DNA from: DATEPR01 sp036273855
GTDB taxonomy: Bacteria; Actinomycetota; Actinomycetes; Mycobacteriales; Pseudonocardiaceae
DNA length: 64,000 bases
Assembly: GCA_036273855.1 (NCBI GenBank)
Contig: DASUGU010000042.1
Location: forward strand, 173,050 to 237,049
Direction: 5' to 3'
Part shown: piece by piece, positions 9,080-18,366 of the stretch
How the letters are laid out: each line of letters starts with the position of its first letter
Numbering within the stretch: the stretch's first letter is position 1
Position numbers and translations under genes: made by a program
Notes under the pieces: generated by a model
What the model was told of the DNA's origin: nothing
Seen by the model: only the letters and a program-made list of their open reading frames with translations
Database searches by the model: none

Positions 9080-10522
9080 TCAGTACGCGCGGCCGAACAG
9101 CACGCGCCTGCCGTACGCGGACGCCGCGTTGCAACGGACACAGGTTCCGGATTCCGCCGGAGCCGCCGCCGGGATGCAACGCGGCGTCGCGGCTGTCTCG
9201 GCCTTGATGTCGTCCTCGCACACGGTGCGGCCGCAGTGCAGGGTCCGCGCCCAACCGGTGTCGACCGCGTCGGTGAACTCCGGCCATGAGTTCACGGTCG
9301 CCGTGCGGCTCTCCCGGAAGTCGATCGCCCGTTCCAGCAGGAACCGCTGGAAATCCTCCAGCGCCGTCGCCAGGAACTCCGGTGCGGTGTCCAGGCCGAT
9401 CGTCGTCCTGCCGTCGTCGCCGAGGCGCCTGGCCAGCAGCGCGGTGCCGGCCGCGATGTCCCTCGGCCCGATCTCCAGGCGCAGCGGGACGCCCCGCAGC
9501 TCCCAGTCGTGGAACTTGAAGCCGGGCGAGAGCTGCGGGCGATCGTCGACGTGGGTCCGGATGCCGGCCGCCTTGAGTCGGCCGGCCAGGCCACCGACCG
9601 CCGCCAGCACGGCGTCTGCCTGGTCACCCGGGGCGATGGGCACGATCACCACCTGGTGCGGTGCCAGCCGGGGCGGTAGGACCAGGCCCTTGTCGTCGCC
9701 GTGCGTCATGATCACCCCGCCGATCATGCGGGTGGACATGCCCCAGGACGTCGTGTGACACAGCTGCTGTCGGCCCGCGTCGTTCGAGTACCGGATGTCG
9801 AACGCCTCGGCGAAGTTGGTGCCCAGGTAGTGCGTCGTGCCGGCCTGCAACGCCTTGCCGTCGCGCATCATGCCCTCGACGGAGAACGTCCGCGCCGCGC
9901 CCGCGAACCGCTCGCCGGGCGTCTTCTCGCCGGGGACCACCGGGATCGCCGCTACCTCGCGGGCGACCTGCTCGTAGACGTCCAGCATCCGCATCGTCTC
10001 AGCCATCGCGTCCGCCTCGTCGGCGTGCGCGGTGTGGCCCTCCTGCCACAGGAACTCCGTGGTGCGCAGGAACATCCGGGGCCGCAGCTCCCAGCGGACG
10101 ACGTTCGCCCACTGGTTGAGCAGCAGCGGAAGGTCCCGGTAGGACGAGATCCACCTGGACATCATCTCGCCGATGACGGCCTCCGACGTCGGCCGGACGA
10201 CCAGCGGTTCCTCCAGTTCCTTGCCCCCGGCGTGGGTGACGACGGCGAGTTCGGGCGAGAAGCCCTCGACGTGCTCGGCCTCGCGCTGGAGATAGGACTC
10301 CGGGATGAGCAGCGGGAAGTAGGCGTTCTCGTGTCCGGTGTCCTTGATGCGGCGGTCGAGCTCGGCCTGGATCAGCTCCCAGACCCGGTAACCGTACGGT
10401 CGGATGACCATGGTGCCCTTCGCCGGGCCACGCTCGACCAGCTGAGCCTTGGTCACCAACTCGTTGTACCAGGAGGAGAAGTCCTCGCTCTGCGGGGTGA
10501 CCCCGCGCTCGTCCCGTGCCAT
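9080..10522 (-). CDS. proS: Prolyl-tRNA synthetase, archaeal/eukaryal type
   Basis: This 480-residue class II synthetase starts at ATG 10522. Motif 2 reads RWELRPRMFLRTTEFLWQEGH, and motif 3 lies in THGDDKGLVLPPRLAP. The anticodon-binding domain begins at about PHQVVIVPIAPGDQ. The bacterial editing insert (INS) is missing, which explains the length of 480 against about 570 for the bacterial form. The C-terminus has paired cysteines (CGRTVC and CVRC) that probably bind zinc, and it ends in Tyr, as archaeal/eukaryal-type ProRS do. It charges tRNA-Pro with proline in the cytosol. It stands alone, convergent with the protease gene and divergent from the pectinase pair. Whether it is the only ProRS of the host cannot be seen here. 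Confidence 0.95.
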   Translation of the reverse strand: MARDERGVTPQSEDFSSWYNELVTKAQLVERGPAKGTMVIRPYGYRVWELIQAELDRRIKDTGHENAYFPLLIPESYLQREAEHVEGFSPELAVVTHAGGKELEEPLVVRPTSEAVIGEMMSRWISSYRDLPLLLNQWANVVRWELRPRMFLRTTEFLWQEGHTAHADEADAMAETMRMLDVYEQVAREVAAIPVVPGEKTPGERFAGAARTFSVEGMMRDGKALQAGTTHYLGTNFAEAFDIRYSNDAGRQQLCHTTSWGMSTRMIGGVIMTHGDDKGLVLPPRLAPHQVVIVPIAPGDQADAVLAAVGGLAGRLKAAGIRTHVDDRPQLSPGFKFHDWELRGVPLRLEIGPRDIAAGTALLARRLGDDGRTTIGLDTAPEFLATALEDFQRFLLERAIDFRESRTATVNSWPEFTDAVDTGWARTLHCGRTVCEDDIKAETAATPRCIPAAAPAESGTCVRCNAASAYGRRVLFGRAY

Positions 10523-10679
10523 CGCGGAAGGCCAGCCGCCCGCCCGTGATCCATCCAGTAAATTACAGCCCCGCCGGGATACCGCCTGCGCCCCAACGAG
10601 TGTCAATACTTCGTGCTTGACGGCGTCGGTTCGCCCCCTCGTATCGTCACGATCCACATCGTGCGTTCGGGAGGCTGCC

Positions 10680-12092
10680 ATGCGGGTCTGGGTAATGCTG
10701 GCCGCGATCGTCGCGGCCGGTGTCGTGGTGACGGGCGGTTCGGCGCAGGGCGCCACGCTCGCGACGGGTGACTCCCGGGTGGTCAGCCGGCCGACAGTGC
10801 CGGCGGTGTGCGCCACGGTAACCTCGACGCTGCCGACGCCGGCGAGCCGCACCTTCAGCAGCACACAGGAGGCCACCCCGCCGGACACCGGCCGCATCCA
10901 GTCGGCGCTGAACTCCTGCCTGGCCACCGGAAAAGCGGTCGTGCTCGCCGCGACCGGCAGCGACACGGCGTTCCTGTCCGGTCCGCTGAAGGTCGGCGGC
11001 GGCGAGACGCTGCTGGTGTCGCCCGGCGTGACGCTGTTCGCGTCCGGCGACGCGGTGCAGTACCAGGTCGCCGGCAAGCCGACGTGCGGCACCGTGCAGT
11101 CCAGCGACGGCGGGTGCGTCTCGTTCCTCACGGTGAACGGGTCGAACGCGGCGATCATGGGCACCACCACCGGTTCCGGCACCCAGGGCCGGATCGACGG
11201 CCGGGGCGACATCACCCTGCACGGCGGCACGGAGAGCTGGTACCAACTCGCGCTGGACGCCAAGAACAACGGCGGCGACCAGAACAACCCGACGCTGATC
11301 ACGGCCACCGCCAACGGTTTCACGCTCTACGACGTCGACCTGCTCAACTCGCCGTTCTTCCACGTCGCGTTCCGCAACGCCGACGGCTTCACCGCGTGGG
11401 GCGTGCAGATCGACACGCCGGACACCGCGAAGAACACCGACGGCATCGACACGTTCGGCGCTGCTGACGTGACCATCACCAACTCGTTCATCTCCGACGG
11501 CGACGACTGCGTGGCGATCAAGGCCAGTGCGCCGTCGCGCAACATCACGGTCAGCAACGACCACTGCTACGGCACGCACGGCCTGTCCATCGGCAGCGAG
11601 ACCAACGGCGGCCTGACCAACGTGTTGATGACGAACAACACCGTCCAGGGCACGGACAGTTCCGGCACCCGCAGCAGTGACGACAACGGCATCCGCATCA
11701 AGAGCGACTCGTCCCGAGGCGGCGCGGTCACCCAGATCACCTACGTCAACACGTGCCTGACCGGCGTCAAGCGCCTGCTCGACCTCGACCCGTTCTACAC
11801 GACCGCGACCGGCACGAAGATCCCGTCGTACACGAACATCGTGGTCAACGGCGTGAAATCGGTGAGCTCGGTCAGCGGCACATCGGTGCTGGAAGGCCAC
11901 GACTCGACGCATCCGCTCGGCCTGACGCTGGAGAACGTGTCGCTGGACGCCACCGCCACCACGGCGCAGAACGCCACCATCGGCGTGTTCGACACCAACC
12001 TCGCGCCCACCGGCACCGGCGTGACGGTGTCGTCGGTGGCGGGCAGCGGCAGCGTGCCCACCTGTACCTTCCCGGCCTTCCCGGCGCTGTGA
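10680..12092 (+). CDS. Secreted GH28 polygalacturonase
   Basis: The ATG at 10680 follows GGGAGG and opens a 470-residue protein; a longer open frame begins upstream but lies over proS. A hydrophobic signal peptide ends near GGSAQGA. The rest is a right-handed parallel beta-helix with all four GH28 motifs in order: NTDG, DGDDC, HGLSIGS and RIKS, which include the three catalytic aspartates. The known reaction is hydrolysis of alpha-1,4-galacturonosyl links in pectin, here outside the cell. The gene sits 9 bp before the rhamnogalacturonan lyase gene in an apparent two-gene operon. An exo- or rhamnogalacturonan-hydrolase activity cannot be excluded. Confidence 0.93.
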   Translation: MRVWVMLAAIVAAGVVVTGGSAQGATLATGDSRVVSRPTVPAVCATVTSTLPTPASRTFSSTQEATPPDTGRIQSALNSCLATGKAVVLAATGSDTAFLSGPLKVGGGETLLVSPGVTLFASGDAVQYQVAGKPTCGTVQSSDGGCVSFLTVNGSNAAIMGTTTGSGTQGRIDGRGDITLHGGTESWYQLALDAKNNGGDQNNPTLITATANGFTLYDVDLLNSPFFHVAFRNADGFTAWGVQIDTPDTAKNTDGIDTFGAADVTITNSFISDGDDCVAIKASAPSRNITVSNDHCYGTHGLSIGSETNGGLTNVLMTNNTVQGTDSSGTRSSDDNGIRIKSDSSRGGAVTQITYVNTCLTGVKRLLDLDPFYTTATGTKIPSYTNIVVNGVKSVSSVSGTSVLEGHDSTHPLGLTLENVSLDATATTAQNATIGVFDTNLAPTGTGVTVSSVAGSGSVPTCTFPAFPAL

Positions 12093-12101
12093 GGAGTTGC
12101 C

Positions 12102-13712
12102 ATGACGAACATCGGCAGGCGCACGTTCCTGGGCGCCGTGGGGTTGACCGTCGCGTCGGCCGCGCTGGCCACCCCGGCCGGGGCGGCCACGTTCGGCGTC
12201 ACCAGTGCCGGCGGCTTCTTCACCGTGGACACCGGTGCCGGTGTGGTGTTCAAGGTCAACCAGACCAACGGTGACGTGACGTCGTTGAGGTTCAACGGCG
12301 TCGAGTTGCAGAGCCAGTCCCGGTTCTCGCACGTGGAGTCCGGCCTGGGTGCCGGCACGACGGTCACGGCGAGCCAGGTCGGCCAGTTCGTCGTCGTCAC
12401 CGAGACGGCCACCAACTGGTACGGCAGCGGCACGATCGTGCACTACCTGGTGGCCCGCAACGGTGACCCGGCGATCTACATGGCGACCTTTGTGGACAGT
12501 CTAGGTGCCGGGGAACTCCGCTGGATCCAGGAGTTCGACCGCACGGTGATCACCGGCATGAACACCGACGCCGACATCAAGGGCGGCACGGCGATCGAGT
12601 CGACCGATATCTTCCTGGTGAACGGCATCACCCGGTCGAAGTACTACGGCAACCACAGGGCCAGGGAGTTGACGGTCGGTGGCGTGACCGGGGCCGGGGT
12701 GGGCGCGTACATCGTCTACGGCAACCGGGAGAGCAGCTCCGGCGGCCCGTTCTACCGGGACATCGAGCAGCAGGGCACGGAGACGACGATCCAGCTGTAC
12801 AACTACCTGTGGTCCGGCCACAACGACACCGAGGCACAGCGGCTCGACGTGCTGTACGGGCCGTACGCGCTGATCATCACCAGCGGCCCGGCGCCCGCCG
12901 TGCCGGACCTGAGCTTCATGGCCACGTTGGGCCTACGCGGCACGGTACCGGCGACCGGGCGCGGTTTCGTGGTGGGCAAGGGCAGCGGGGTGCCGATCGG
13001 GTCGGTGGTCGGCTGGGCGAACAGCACCGCGCAGTACTGGACCACGACGGGCACGAACAGCAACTTCTCCAGTCCGGCGATGAAGCCCGGCACCTACACC
13101 CAGACCCTGTACCAGAACGAACTTCCGGTGGCCACACGCACGGCGACGGTCACCGCGGGCGTTACGACGACCGGCCAGAACCTGACGGCCAACTTCGCGC
13201 TGCCGGCGACGATCTTCCGCATCGGCGAGTGGGACGGCACGCCGACGTCGTTCCGCAACGGTGGCAACCTGACCGTCATGCATCCCTCGGACGTGCGGAT
13301 GGCGAGCTGGGGCCCGGTGACCTACGTGGTGGGCAGCAGCACGGCGGCGGACTTCCCCGCGTACCAGTGGGTGGGCGTCAACAACCCGACCACGGTCACG
13401 TTCACCATGACAGCGGCCCAGATCGCGGCCCGCACGGTCCGCATCGGCATCACCGCGTCCTACGCCAACGGCCGCCCGCAGATCAAGGTCAACGACTGGA
13501 CGTCGAGCATCCCGGCCCCGCCCACCCAGCCGAAGTCGCGCAGCCTCACCATCGGCACCTACCGGGGCAACAACGTCCAGTTCACCTACGCCGTCCCCGC
13601 CACCGCGTTCGTCGCCGGCACGAACACCCTGACGATCAACGTGGTCAGCGGCAGCTCCGGCACCGAGTTCCTCAGCCCGGGAGTCGCCTACGACTGCGTA
13701 GAGCTGTTCTAG
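12102..13712 (+). CDS. Secreted rhamnogalacturonan lyase (PL4-like)
   Basis: The 536-residue protein begins MTNIGRRTFLG, a twin-arginine signal, and is likely cleaved near GAAT. Three parts follow the PL4 plan. The N-terminal catalytic beta-sandwich (about 30-280) includes AIYMATFVDSLGAGELRWI. A fibronectin-III-like domain (about 285-365) reads GVPIGSVVGWANS. A C-terminal carbohydrate-binding-like domain (about 368-536) includes FRIGEWDGTP and ASYANGRPQIKVNDW. Known enzymes cleave the rhamnose-galacturonate backbone of rhamnogalacturonan I by beta-elimination. It is coupled to the GH28 gene upstream, so the pair attacks both smooth and hairy regions of pectin. Confidence 0.88.
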   Translation: MTNIGRRTFLGAVGLTVASAALATPAGAATFGVTSAGGFFTVDTGAGVVFKVNQTNGDVTSLRFNGVELQSQSRFSHVESGLGAGTTVTASQVGQFVVVTETATNWYGSGTIVHYLVARNGDPAIYMATFVDSLGAGELRWIQEFDRTVITGMNTDADIKGGTAIESTDIFLVNGITRSKYYGNHRARELTVGGVTGAGVGAYIVYGNRESSSGGPFYRDIEQQGTETTIQLYNYLWSGHNDTEAQRLDVLYGPYALIITSGPAPAVPDLSFMATLGLRGTVPATGRGFVVGKGSGVPIGSVVGWANSTAQYWTTTGTNSNFSSPAMKPGTYTQTLYQNELPVATRTATVTAGVTTTGQNLTANFALPATIFRIGEWDGTPTSFRNGGNLTVMHPSDVRMASWGPVTYVVGSSTAADFPAYQWVGVNNPTTVTFTMTAAQIAARTVRIGITASYANGRPQIKVNDWTSSIPAPPTQPKSRSLTIGTYRGNNVQFTYAVPATAFVAGTNTLTINVVSGSSGTEFLSPGVAYDCVELF

Positions 13713-13725
13713 CCGACGGCTGGCC

Positions 13726-14021
13726 GTGATCATCGGCAGCGCACGCGAGTGCAGGTTCGCTCCCGTGGTCGCGACTGGTTCACCCACCAGGTGCGGCAGC
13801 GCGGCGGACGTGGACCATCGACTGGTCCTCAGCGCCGTGGCGGGCCAGCCGGTCGCCTGCGTGTCGTACGGCAGCACCTCTGGCGGGCAGCGGGCCGGCG
13901 AGCACCTGTGGGTGGCTTCGCCCTGGCCGGCGCCCACCTGCGGTTCGACCAGCACGGCGGCCCGACCGATCTCGGACCGTGCGACGAGGCCGCGCACGGC
14001 ATGCTCGACCGGATGGCTTGA
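13726..14021 (+). pseudogene. Decayed NAD(P)H-dependent FMN reductase
   Basis: Pieces of one family appear in order but in two frames. VIIGSARECRFAPVVA, the N-terminal FMN-phosphate loop, is in the frame of 13726. DWFTHQVRQRG is in the frame of 13749. VAGQPVACVSYGSTSGGQRA, the C-terminal flavin region, returns to the first frame. GAHLRFDQHGGP followed by a short helix to the stop at 14021 is in the second frame. The central part with the usual PEYNHS-like loop is gone; about 100 codons remain of a normal 180-200. So I infer several frameshifts and an internal deletion in an NADPH-dependent FMN reductase. No intact reading frame spans it. Confidence 0.7.
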
Positions 14022-14048
14022 CCTGGAGCGCGCTCCAGCTCCTAGCGT
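14018..14048 (+). promoter_or_regulatory. MerR-type promoter of the DHA2 transporter
   Basis: TTGACC at 14018-14023 (-35) is followed by a perfect 16-bp palindrome, CTGGAGCGCGCTCCAG, at 14023-14038 and a -10-like TAGCGT at 14043-14048. The spacer is 19 bp, the unusual length that MerR-family activators untwist (known mechanism). The ATG of the transporter at 14056 lies where transcription should begin, so the message is probably leaderless. No merR gene is in the window. Confidence 0.72.
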
Positions 14049-14055
14049 CGCCGGC

Positions 14056-15468
14056 ATGGATCAACGTCGCCGATTCCTTGTCCTCGGGATCTGTTGTGCC
14101 AGCGTGATCGTGGTGGTGATGGACATCTCCATCGTCAACGTCGCGCTGCCGACGATCCGCCGTGACCTGCACGCGTCCGAGTCCGGTCTGCAATGGACGG
14201 TGGATGCCTACACGCTGGTGCTGGCCGGCCTGCTGGTGCTGGCCGGTTCGACAGCGGACCGGGTGGGTCGGCGGCGGGTGTTCCAGGTGGGGTTGGCGGT
14301 CTTCGGGCTCGGCTCGCTGCTGTGCGGGGTGGCGCCGGGGATCGGCTGGCTGGTCGCGGCTCGGGTACTGCAGGCGGTCGGCGGCACGATGCTCAACCCG
14401 GTGGCGATGGCGATCGTCGCCACCACGTTCCCGGAACCCGCCGAGCGGGCCAGGGCGATCGGGGTGTTCGGCTCGATGACCGGGCTGTCGCTGGCGTTGG
14501 GGCCGATCCTGGGTGGGGTGCTGGTCGACGGTCTCGGTTGGCACGCCATCTTCTGGATCAACGTGCCGATCGTGGCTGCCGCGATCGTGGGCACCGCGCT
14601 GTTCGTGCCCGAGTCGCGTGCCGCCCGCGCCCGCCGGTTCGACCCGGTGGGCCAAGCACTCATGATCCTGGTGCTGGGCAGTGTGGTCTACGCGATCATC
14701 GAGTCGTCGTCGCTGGGCTGGACGTCCCCGGTGATCATCGGCCTGCTCGCGGTGGCCGCACTCGGTGTGCTGGGCATCCTGCGGTACGAGCCGCGCCGGG
14801 CCGATCCGCTGCTGGAACTGCGCCTGTTCCGGAGTGTGCCGTTCAGCTCGGCGATCCTGATGGCGCTGTGGGCGTTGTGCGGGTTCGGCGCCTTCCTGTT
14901 CGTCACCACGCAGTATCTGCAGGACGTGCGCGGCCTGTCCGCCCTGGCCGCCGGGTTGTGCCTGCTCCCGGTCGGCGTCCTGGTGGTGGTCCTCTCACCG
15001 CGCACCGGCCGGTGGGTGGGCGCCCGAGGCCCGCGGCTGCCGCTGGTGGTGGCCGGGGCGGCACTGGCACTGGGTGGCGCGGTGTCGCTCGGGCTGGGGC
15101 CGACCACTCCGCTGCCGGCCGTGCTCGGGACGTTCCTGCTGTTCGGCGTGTTCCTGGGCACGGTGAACCCGCCGATCACCAACTCGGCGGTCGCCGGGAT
15201 GCCCCGCTCGATGGCGGGTCTGGCCACGTCACTGGCGTCGGCCGGCCGGCAGACCGGCACCTCGCTGGGCGTCGCGATCGCCGGTGCCGTGGTCGGCTCG
15301 ACCGGCGGGACCGCCTACGCGGCGGCCGAACACGGCGTCTGGTGGCTGGTGATCGGGCTCGGCGCCGGCATCCTCGCCCTCGGCCTGATCAGCACGAGTC
15401 GCAGGGCCGTGGCTGATCAGTCCACTGTGTCCGGTTCGCTGACCCGTACGGGGGAGGTGGTCCGGTAG
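14056..15468 (+). CDS. DHA2-family (EmrB/QacA-like) MFS drug exporter
   Basis: This 470-residue protein starts at ATG 14056. It is a polytopic membrane protein with about 12-14 predicted helices. The family marks are MDISIVNVALPTI in helix 1 (DHA2 motif D1), GSTADRVGRRRV in loop 2-3 (MFS motif A), ARVLQAVGGTML (helix 4) and GPILGGVLVDGLGWHAIFWINVP (motif C and the WHAIFWINVP DHA2 signature). It should use the proton gradient to expel hydrophobic or cationic compounds. The upstream MerR-type promoter suggests induction by its own substrates. The substrate is unknown. Confidence 0.93.
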   Translation: MDQRRRFLVLGICCASVIVVVMDISIVNVALPTIRRDLHASESGLQWTVDAYTLVLAGLLVLAGSTADRVGRRRVFQVGLAVFGLGSLLCGVAPGIGWLVAARVLQAVGGTMLNPVAMAIVATTFPEPAERARAIGVFGSMTGLSLALGPILGGVLVDGLGWHAIFWINVPIVAAAIVGTALFVPESRAARARRFDPVGQALMILVLGSVVYAIIESSSLGWTSPVIIGLLAVAALGVLGILRYEPRRADPLLELRLFRSVPFSSAILMALWALCGFGAFLFVTTQYLQDVRGLSALAAGLCLLPVGVLVVVLSPRTGRWVGARGPRLPLVVAGAALALGGAVSLGLGPTTPLPAVLGTFLLFGVFLGTVNPPITNSAVAGMPRSMAGLATSLASAGRQTGTSLGVAIAGAVVGSTGGTAYAAAEHGVWWLVIGLGAGILALGLISTSRRAVADQSTVSGSLTRTGEVVR

Positions 15469-15498
15469 CGCACCCGGTGGGTCACGCGATGTACGGGC

Positions 15499-18366
15499 GT
15501 GGTGGATTCCGTGCGGCCGGGGTGGCGCGGCGTGCGCTGGTTCCTGGCCGGGGTGGGGGTCGTGGTGGCGGGCGCGGTCGGCGCCGCCGTGGCACAGGTG
15601 CTGGGCGCACCCGCGTGGGTCGTGGTGGTCACCGCGGGCGTGGCGGCGGCGTTGTCGCTGGCCGGCCAGTTCGTCTGGCCCGCGTTCACCGCGCGGGAGC
15701 AGGCCACGACGATCCGGTGGGACGCGTGGGCAGCGGCCGTCGACCCGTGGCCGTGGCCCGCGGCCGGGCCGGCCCATCCGGGCAGCCGGCTGCTGGACGC
15801 CCGCCACCAGGTGGCCCGCTTCCGCTACCGGCGGCGCGCGCTGGCCGACCTGCTCGACTGGTGCACCGACCCGGCAAGCCCAGTCCACCTGCTGCTCGGA
15901 CCGGCGGGCGTGGGCAAGACCCGGCTGGCGATGGAGATCGCGGCCCAACTACCCGACGGCTGGACGATCGGCTCGGCGTACCCGGAGCGCGAGGCCGACG
16001 CCGTCCGCGCCGCCCGTGACCTGCCGGGACACGTGCTGGTGGTGGTCGACCACGCCGACACCCGCGTCGACCTGACCGGCGCGGTCCGCGAGGTCGTGCG
16101 GGCCGGAGCGGGCCACGTCCGGCTGCTGCTCATCGCGCGCAGCGACGAACCGGACCGGTGGTGGCACCAGGCGTTCACCGCCGTTCGGTCCACCGGCCGC
16201 GCCGACCGGTTGGCCGCGACCGGTCGGACCGTGCTCGGACCCGTTGTGCACACCAGGGACGACCAGGATCAGCTGTTCGCCCAGGCGGTCGACGCGTTCG
16301 CCCACCAGCTCGGCGTCCGCACGCCGGCCGCGCGGATGGGCCAGGTCGAGCCGGACGCGCCGATCGTGATGATCCACGCGGCCGCGCTGGTCGCCGTGCT
16401 GCGCAGGCCCGGCCACCCGGTGGACGTGGACCAGCGGCTGTGGCAGGAGCTGTCCGAGCACGAGGCGGGCGTATGGCAGGCGGCGGCCCACCGGCTGCGC
16501 CTGGACCTGCTCGCCGACACCCAGCGGCGGACCGTGGCGTGGGCGGCGCTGCTCGGCGGTCAGGACGAGGACACCGTGATCGGGTGGCTGGCCAGGATGC
16601 CCGACCTGGCCGACGCCGGCCGCGACACCCTGCACCACGTCGCGGAGTGGCTGCACTCCCTCTACCCCGGCACCAGCCCGGCGTGGCTCACCCCCGTCGA
16701 ACCGGCGATGCTCGCCGACCATCTCGTGGTGGACGAGCTCACCCGGGGCTCCGCACTGGCCGACAGCATGCTGACCGGCCTGGACACCGGCCAGTTGGCA
16801 CGCATGCTCGGCCTGCTGGGCCGGGTCGCCGTGACCGAGCCGCCGGTCCACGCACTCGTCGAACGCCTGCTGTGTGACGCACCGGACCTGGTCATCCCGG
16901 CCGCCTGCCAGGTCACGTCGGTGGAGGTCCCGCTCGACGCCCTGATCGCCGCCCATGTCGACCGGCTGACACCCGACGCACTGGACCGCCTGTGGGTGTC
17001 GCTCCCGGGGGTCAGCGACACGGTTCGGCTGTTGCGGACCGTGGTGGCGGTCGCCCGCCGCCGGGCGGACGGTACCGACGACGTCGACCGCCTCGCCGAC
17101 CTCGCGGACGCGCTCGACTACGTCGGCCGACCGCGGGAGGCGGTGGCCGCCGCCCGCCGGAGTGTGGCGCTGGGCAGGCTGCACCCTGACCGCGCGTCCC
17201 TGGCGAACGCGCTGACGAGCCTGGCCGACGCGGAGGCGGCCGTCCGTCAGCTGACGGAGGCGGTGGCGGCCGGGCGCGAAGCCGTCAGCCTGTTCCGGCA
17301 ACTGGCCGACGCCGAGCCCGACACCTACCGGCATCGGCTGGCCGCCGCGTTGACCACGCTCGGCGGCGTCGCTCGCTATGCCGGCTTCCCGGACGACGCG
17401 CTGGCCGCCGACCAGGAGTCGGTCGCCATTCTGCGAGAACTGGCCGAACCCCGTCCGCGCCAGCTGGCCGGCGCACTGCGCGAGCTCGGCGACGCCGAGC
17501 GGGCAGCGGGCCATCTCGACGAGGCCGTCGTAGCCGGTCGCGAATCCGTCCGGCTGCTGCGCGAGCTGACCGAAGCACGACCGGACGCCCACGGGCACCG
17601 CCTGGCCGGTTCGCTCAACACGCTGTCCCGGATAGAGCAGCAAGCCGATCACGACGACGACCACCTCGCCGCGAGTCGCGAAGCCGTCCGGTTGTTCCGG
17701 ACGGTCGTGGCAGCCACCGGTCTGGACGCCTACCGGCATCGGCTGGGCGACGCGCTGTACGTCCTCGCATCCGCCGAACGGACCATCGGCACCGTCGACA
17801 GGGCAGTGGTCGCCGGCCGCGAGTCGGTCCGCCTGCTGCGCGACCTGAGCGACATCAATCCCGAGGCATACCAACAATGTCTGGGCCAGGCGCTGAGTAC
17901 GCTCGCCGTCGCCGAACGGAACGCGGGGAACGTCGCCGAGGCGCTGGTGATCAACCACGAATCCGTCGGCGTGCTGCGCGAGTTGGCCGCCGCCCACCCG
18001 GACGCCTACCACCCGTGGCTCGGCCATGCGTTGAACCGGCTCGCCATCACCCTCAGCAGCGCGGGCCGCCGGGACGACGCACACGCGGCCGGCCGGGAAG
18101 CGGTCGCCATCTGGCGACAACTGGCGACCGCCCACCCGGACGGTTATCAACGCTGGCTCGGCGAGGCCCTGCTCATCCAGACGACCGTCCACCTGGAGTT
18201 CAACGACATTCCCTCGGCGCAGGCGACCACCCGGGACGCGGTGCGGGAGTTGCTGGCGCTGGACCGTCGCCTGCCCACCGACGCGACGCGAGCCGCGCTG
18301 GCCCGGGCCAGGCAACTCCTGTCCGCCATCACGCCACCGGACCAGGCGGGCGAACCTATTCTGTGA
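15499..18366 (+). CDS. Membrane-anchored P-loop NTPase with TPR array
   Basis: The protein has 955 residues and starts at GTG 15499. Two hydrophobic helices (about 14-60) suggest a membrane anchor, followed by a conserved-looking linker rich in Trp. The NTPase begins near residue 115, with Walker A GPAGVGKT at 134-141 and a Walker B-like LVVVDHAD at about 180-187. An all-alpha middle region leads to eight or so TPR-like repeats from about 530 to 940, with a period near 45 residues and recurring AVAAGRESVRLLREL helices. This is the plan of STAND-like NTPases, which act as signal switches. It follows the exporter gene by 30 bp. No effector domain is visible, so its role is unknown. Confidence 0.75.
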   Translation: MVDSVRPGWRGVRWFLAGVGVVVAGAVGAAVAQVLGAPAWVVVVTAGVAAALSLAGQFVWPAFTAREQATTIRWDAWAAAVDPWPWPAAGPAHPGSRLLDARHQVARFRYRRRALADLLDWCTDPASPVHLLLGPAGVGKTRLAMEIAAQLPDGWTIGSAYPEREADAVRAARDLPGHVLVVVDHADTRVDLTGAVREVVRAGAGHVRLLLIARSDEPDRWWHQAFTAVRSTGRADRLAATGRTVLGPVVHTRDDQDQLFAQAVDAFAHQLGVRTPAARMGQVEPDAPIVMIHAAALVAVLRRPGHPVDVDQRLWQELSEHEAGVWQAAAHRLRLDLLADTQRRTVAWAALLGGQDEDTVIGWLARMPDLADAGRDTLHHVAEWLHSLYPGTSPAWLTPVEPAMLADHLVVDELTRGSALADSMLTGLDTGQLARMLGLLGRVAVTEPPVHALVERLLCDAPDLVIPAACQVTSVEVPLDALIAAHVDRLTPDALDRLWVSLPGVSDTVRLLRTVVAVARRRADGTDDVDRLADLADALDYVGRPREAVAAARRSVALGRLHPDRASLANALTSLADAEAAVRQLTEAVAAGREAVSLFRQLADAEPDTYRHRLAAALTTLGGVARYAGFPDDALAADQESVAILRELAEPRPRQLAGALRELGDAERAAGHLDEAVVAGRESVRLLRELTEARPDAHGHRLAGSLNTLSRIEQQADHDDDHLAASREAVRLFRTVVAATGLDAYRHRLGDALYVLASAERTIGTVDRAVVAGRESVRLLRDLSDINPEAYQQCLGQALSTLAVAERNAGNVAEALVINHESVGVLRELAAAHPDAYHPWLGHALNRLAITLSSAGRRDDAHAAGREAVAIWRQLATAHPDGYQRWLGEALLIQTTVHLEFNDIPSAQATTRDAVRELLALDRRLPTDATRAALARARQLLSAITPPDQAGEPIL

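Noticed and set aside
6652..9141. Long minus-strand frame opposite the secreted protease
   Set aside because: Same cause; the translation is Val/Arg/Gly-rich without any motif, and the plus-strand protein has a signal peptide and peptidase motifs.
10647..12443. Long minus-strand frame opposite the GH28 gene
   Set aside because: Antisense shadow; all four GH28 motifs are in the plus frame.
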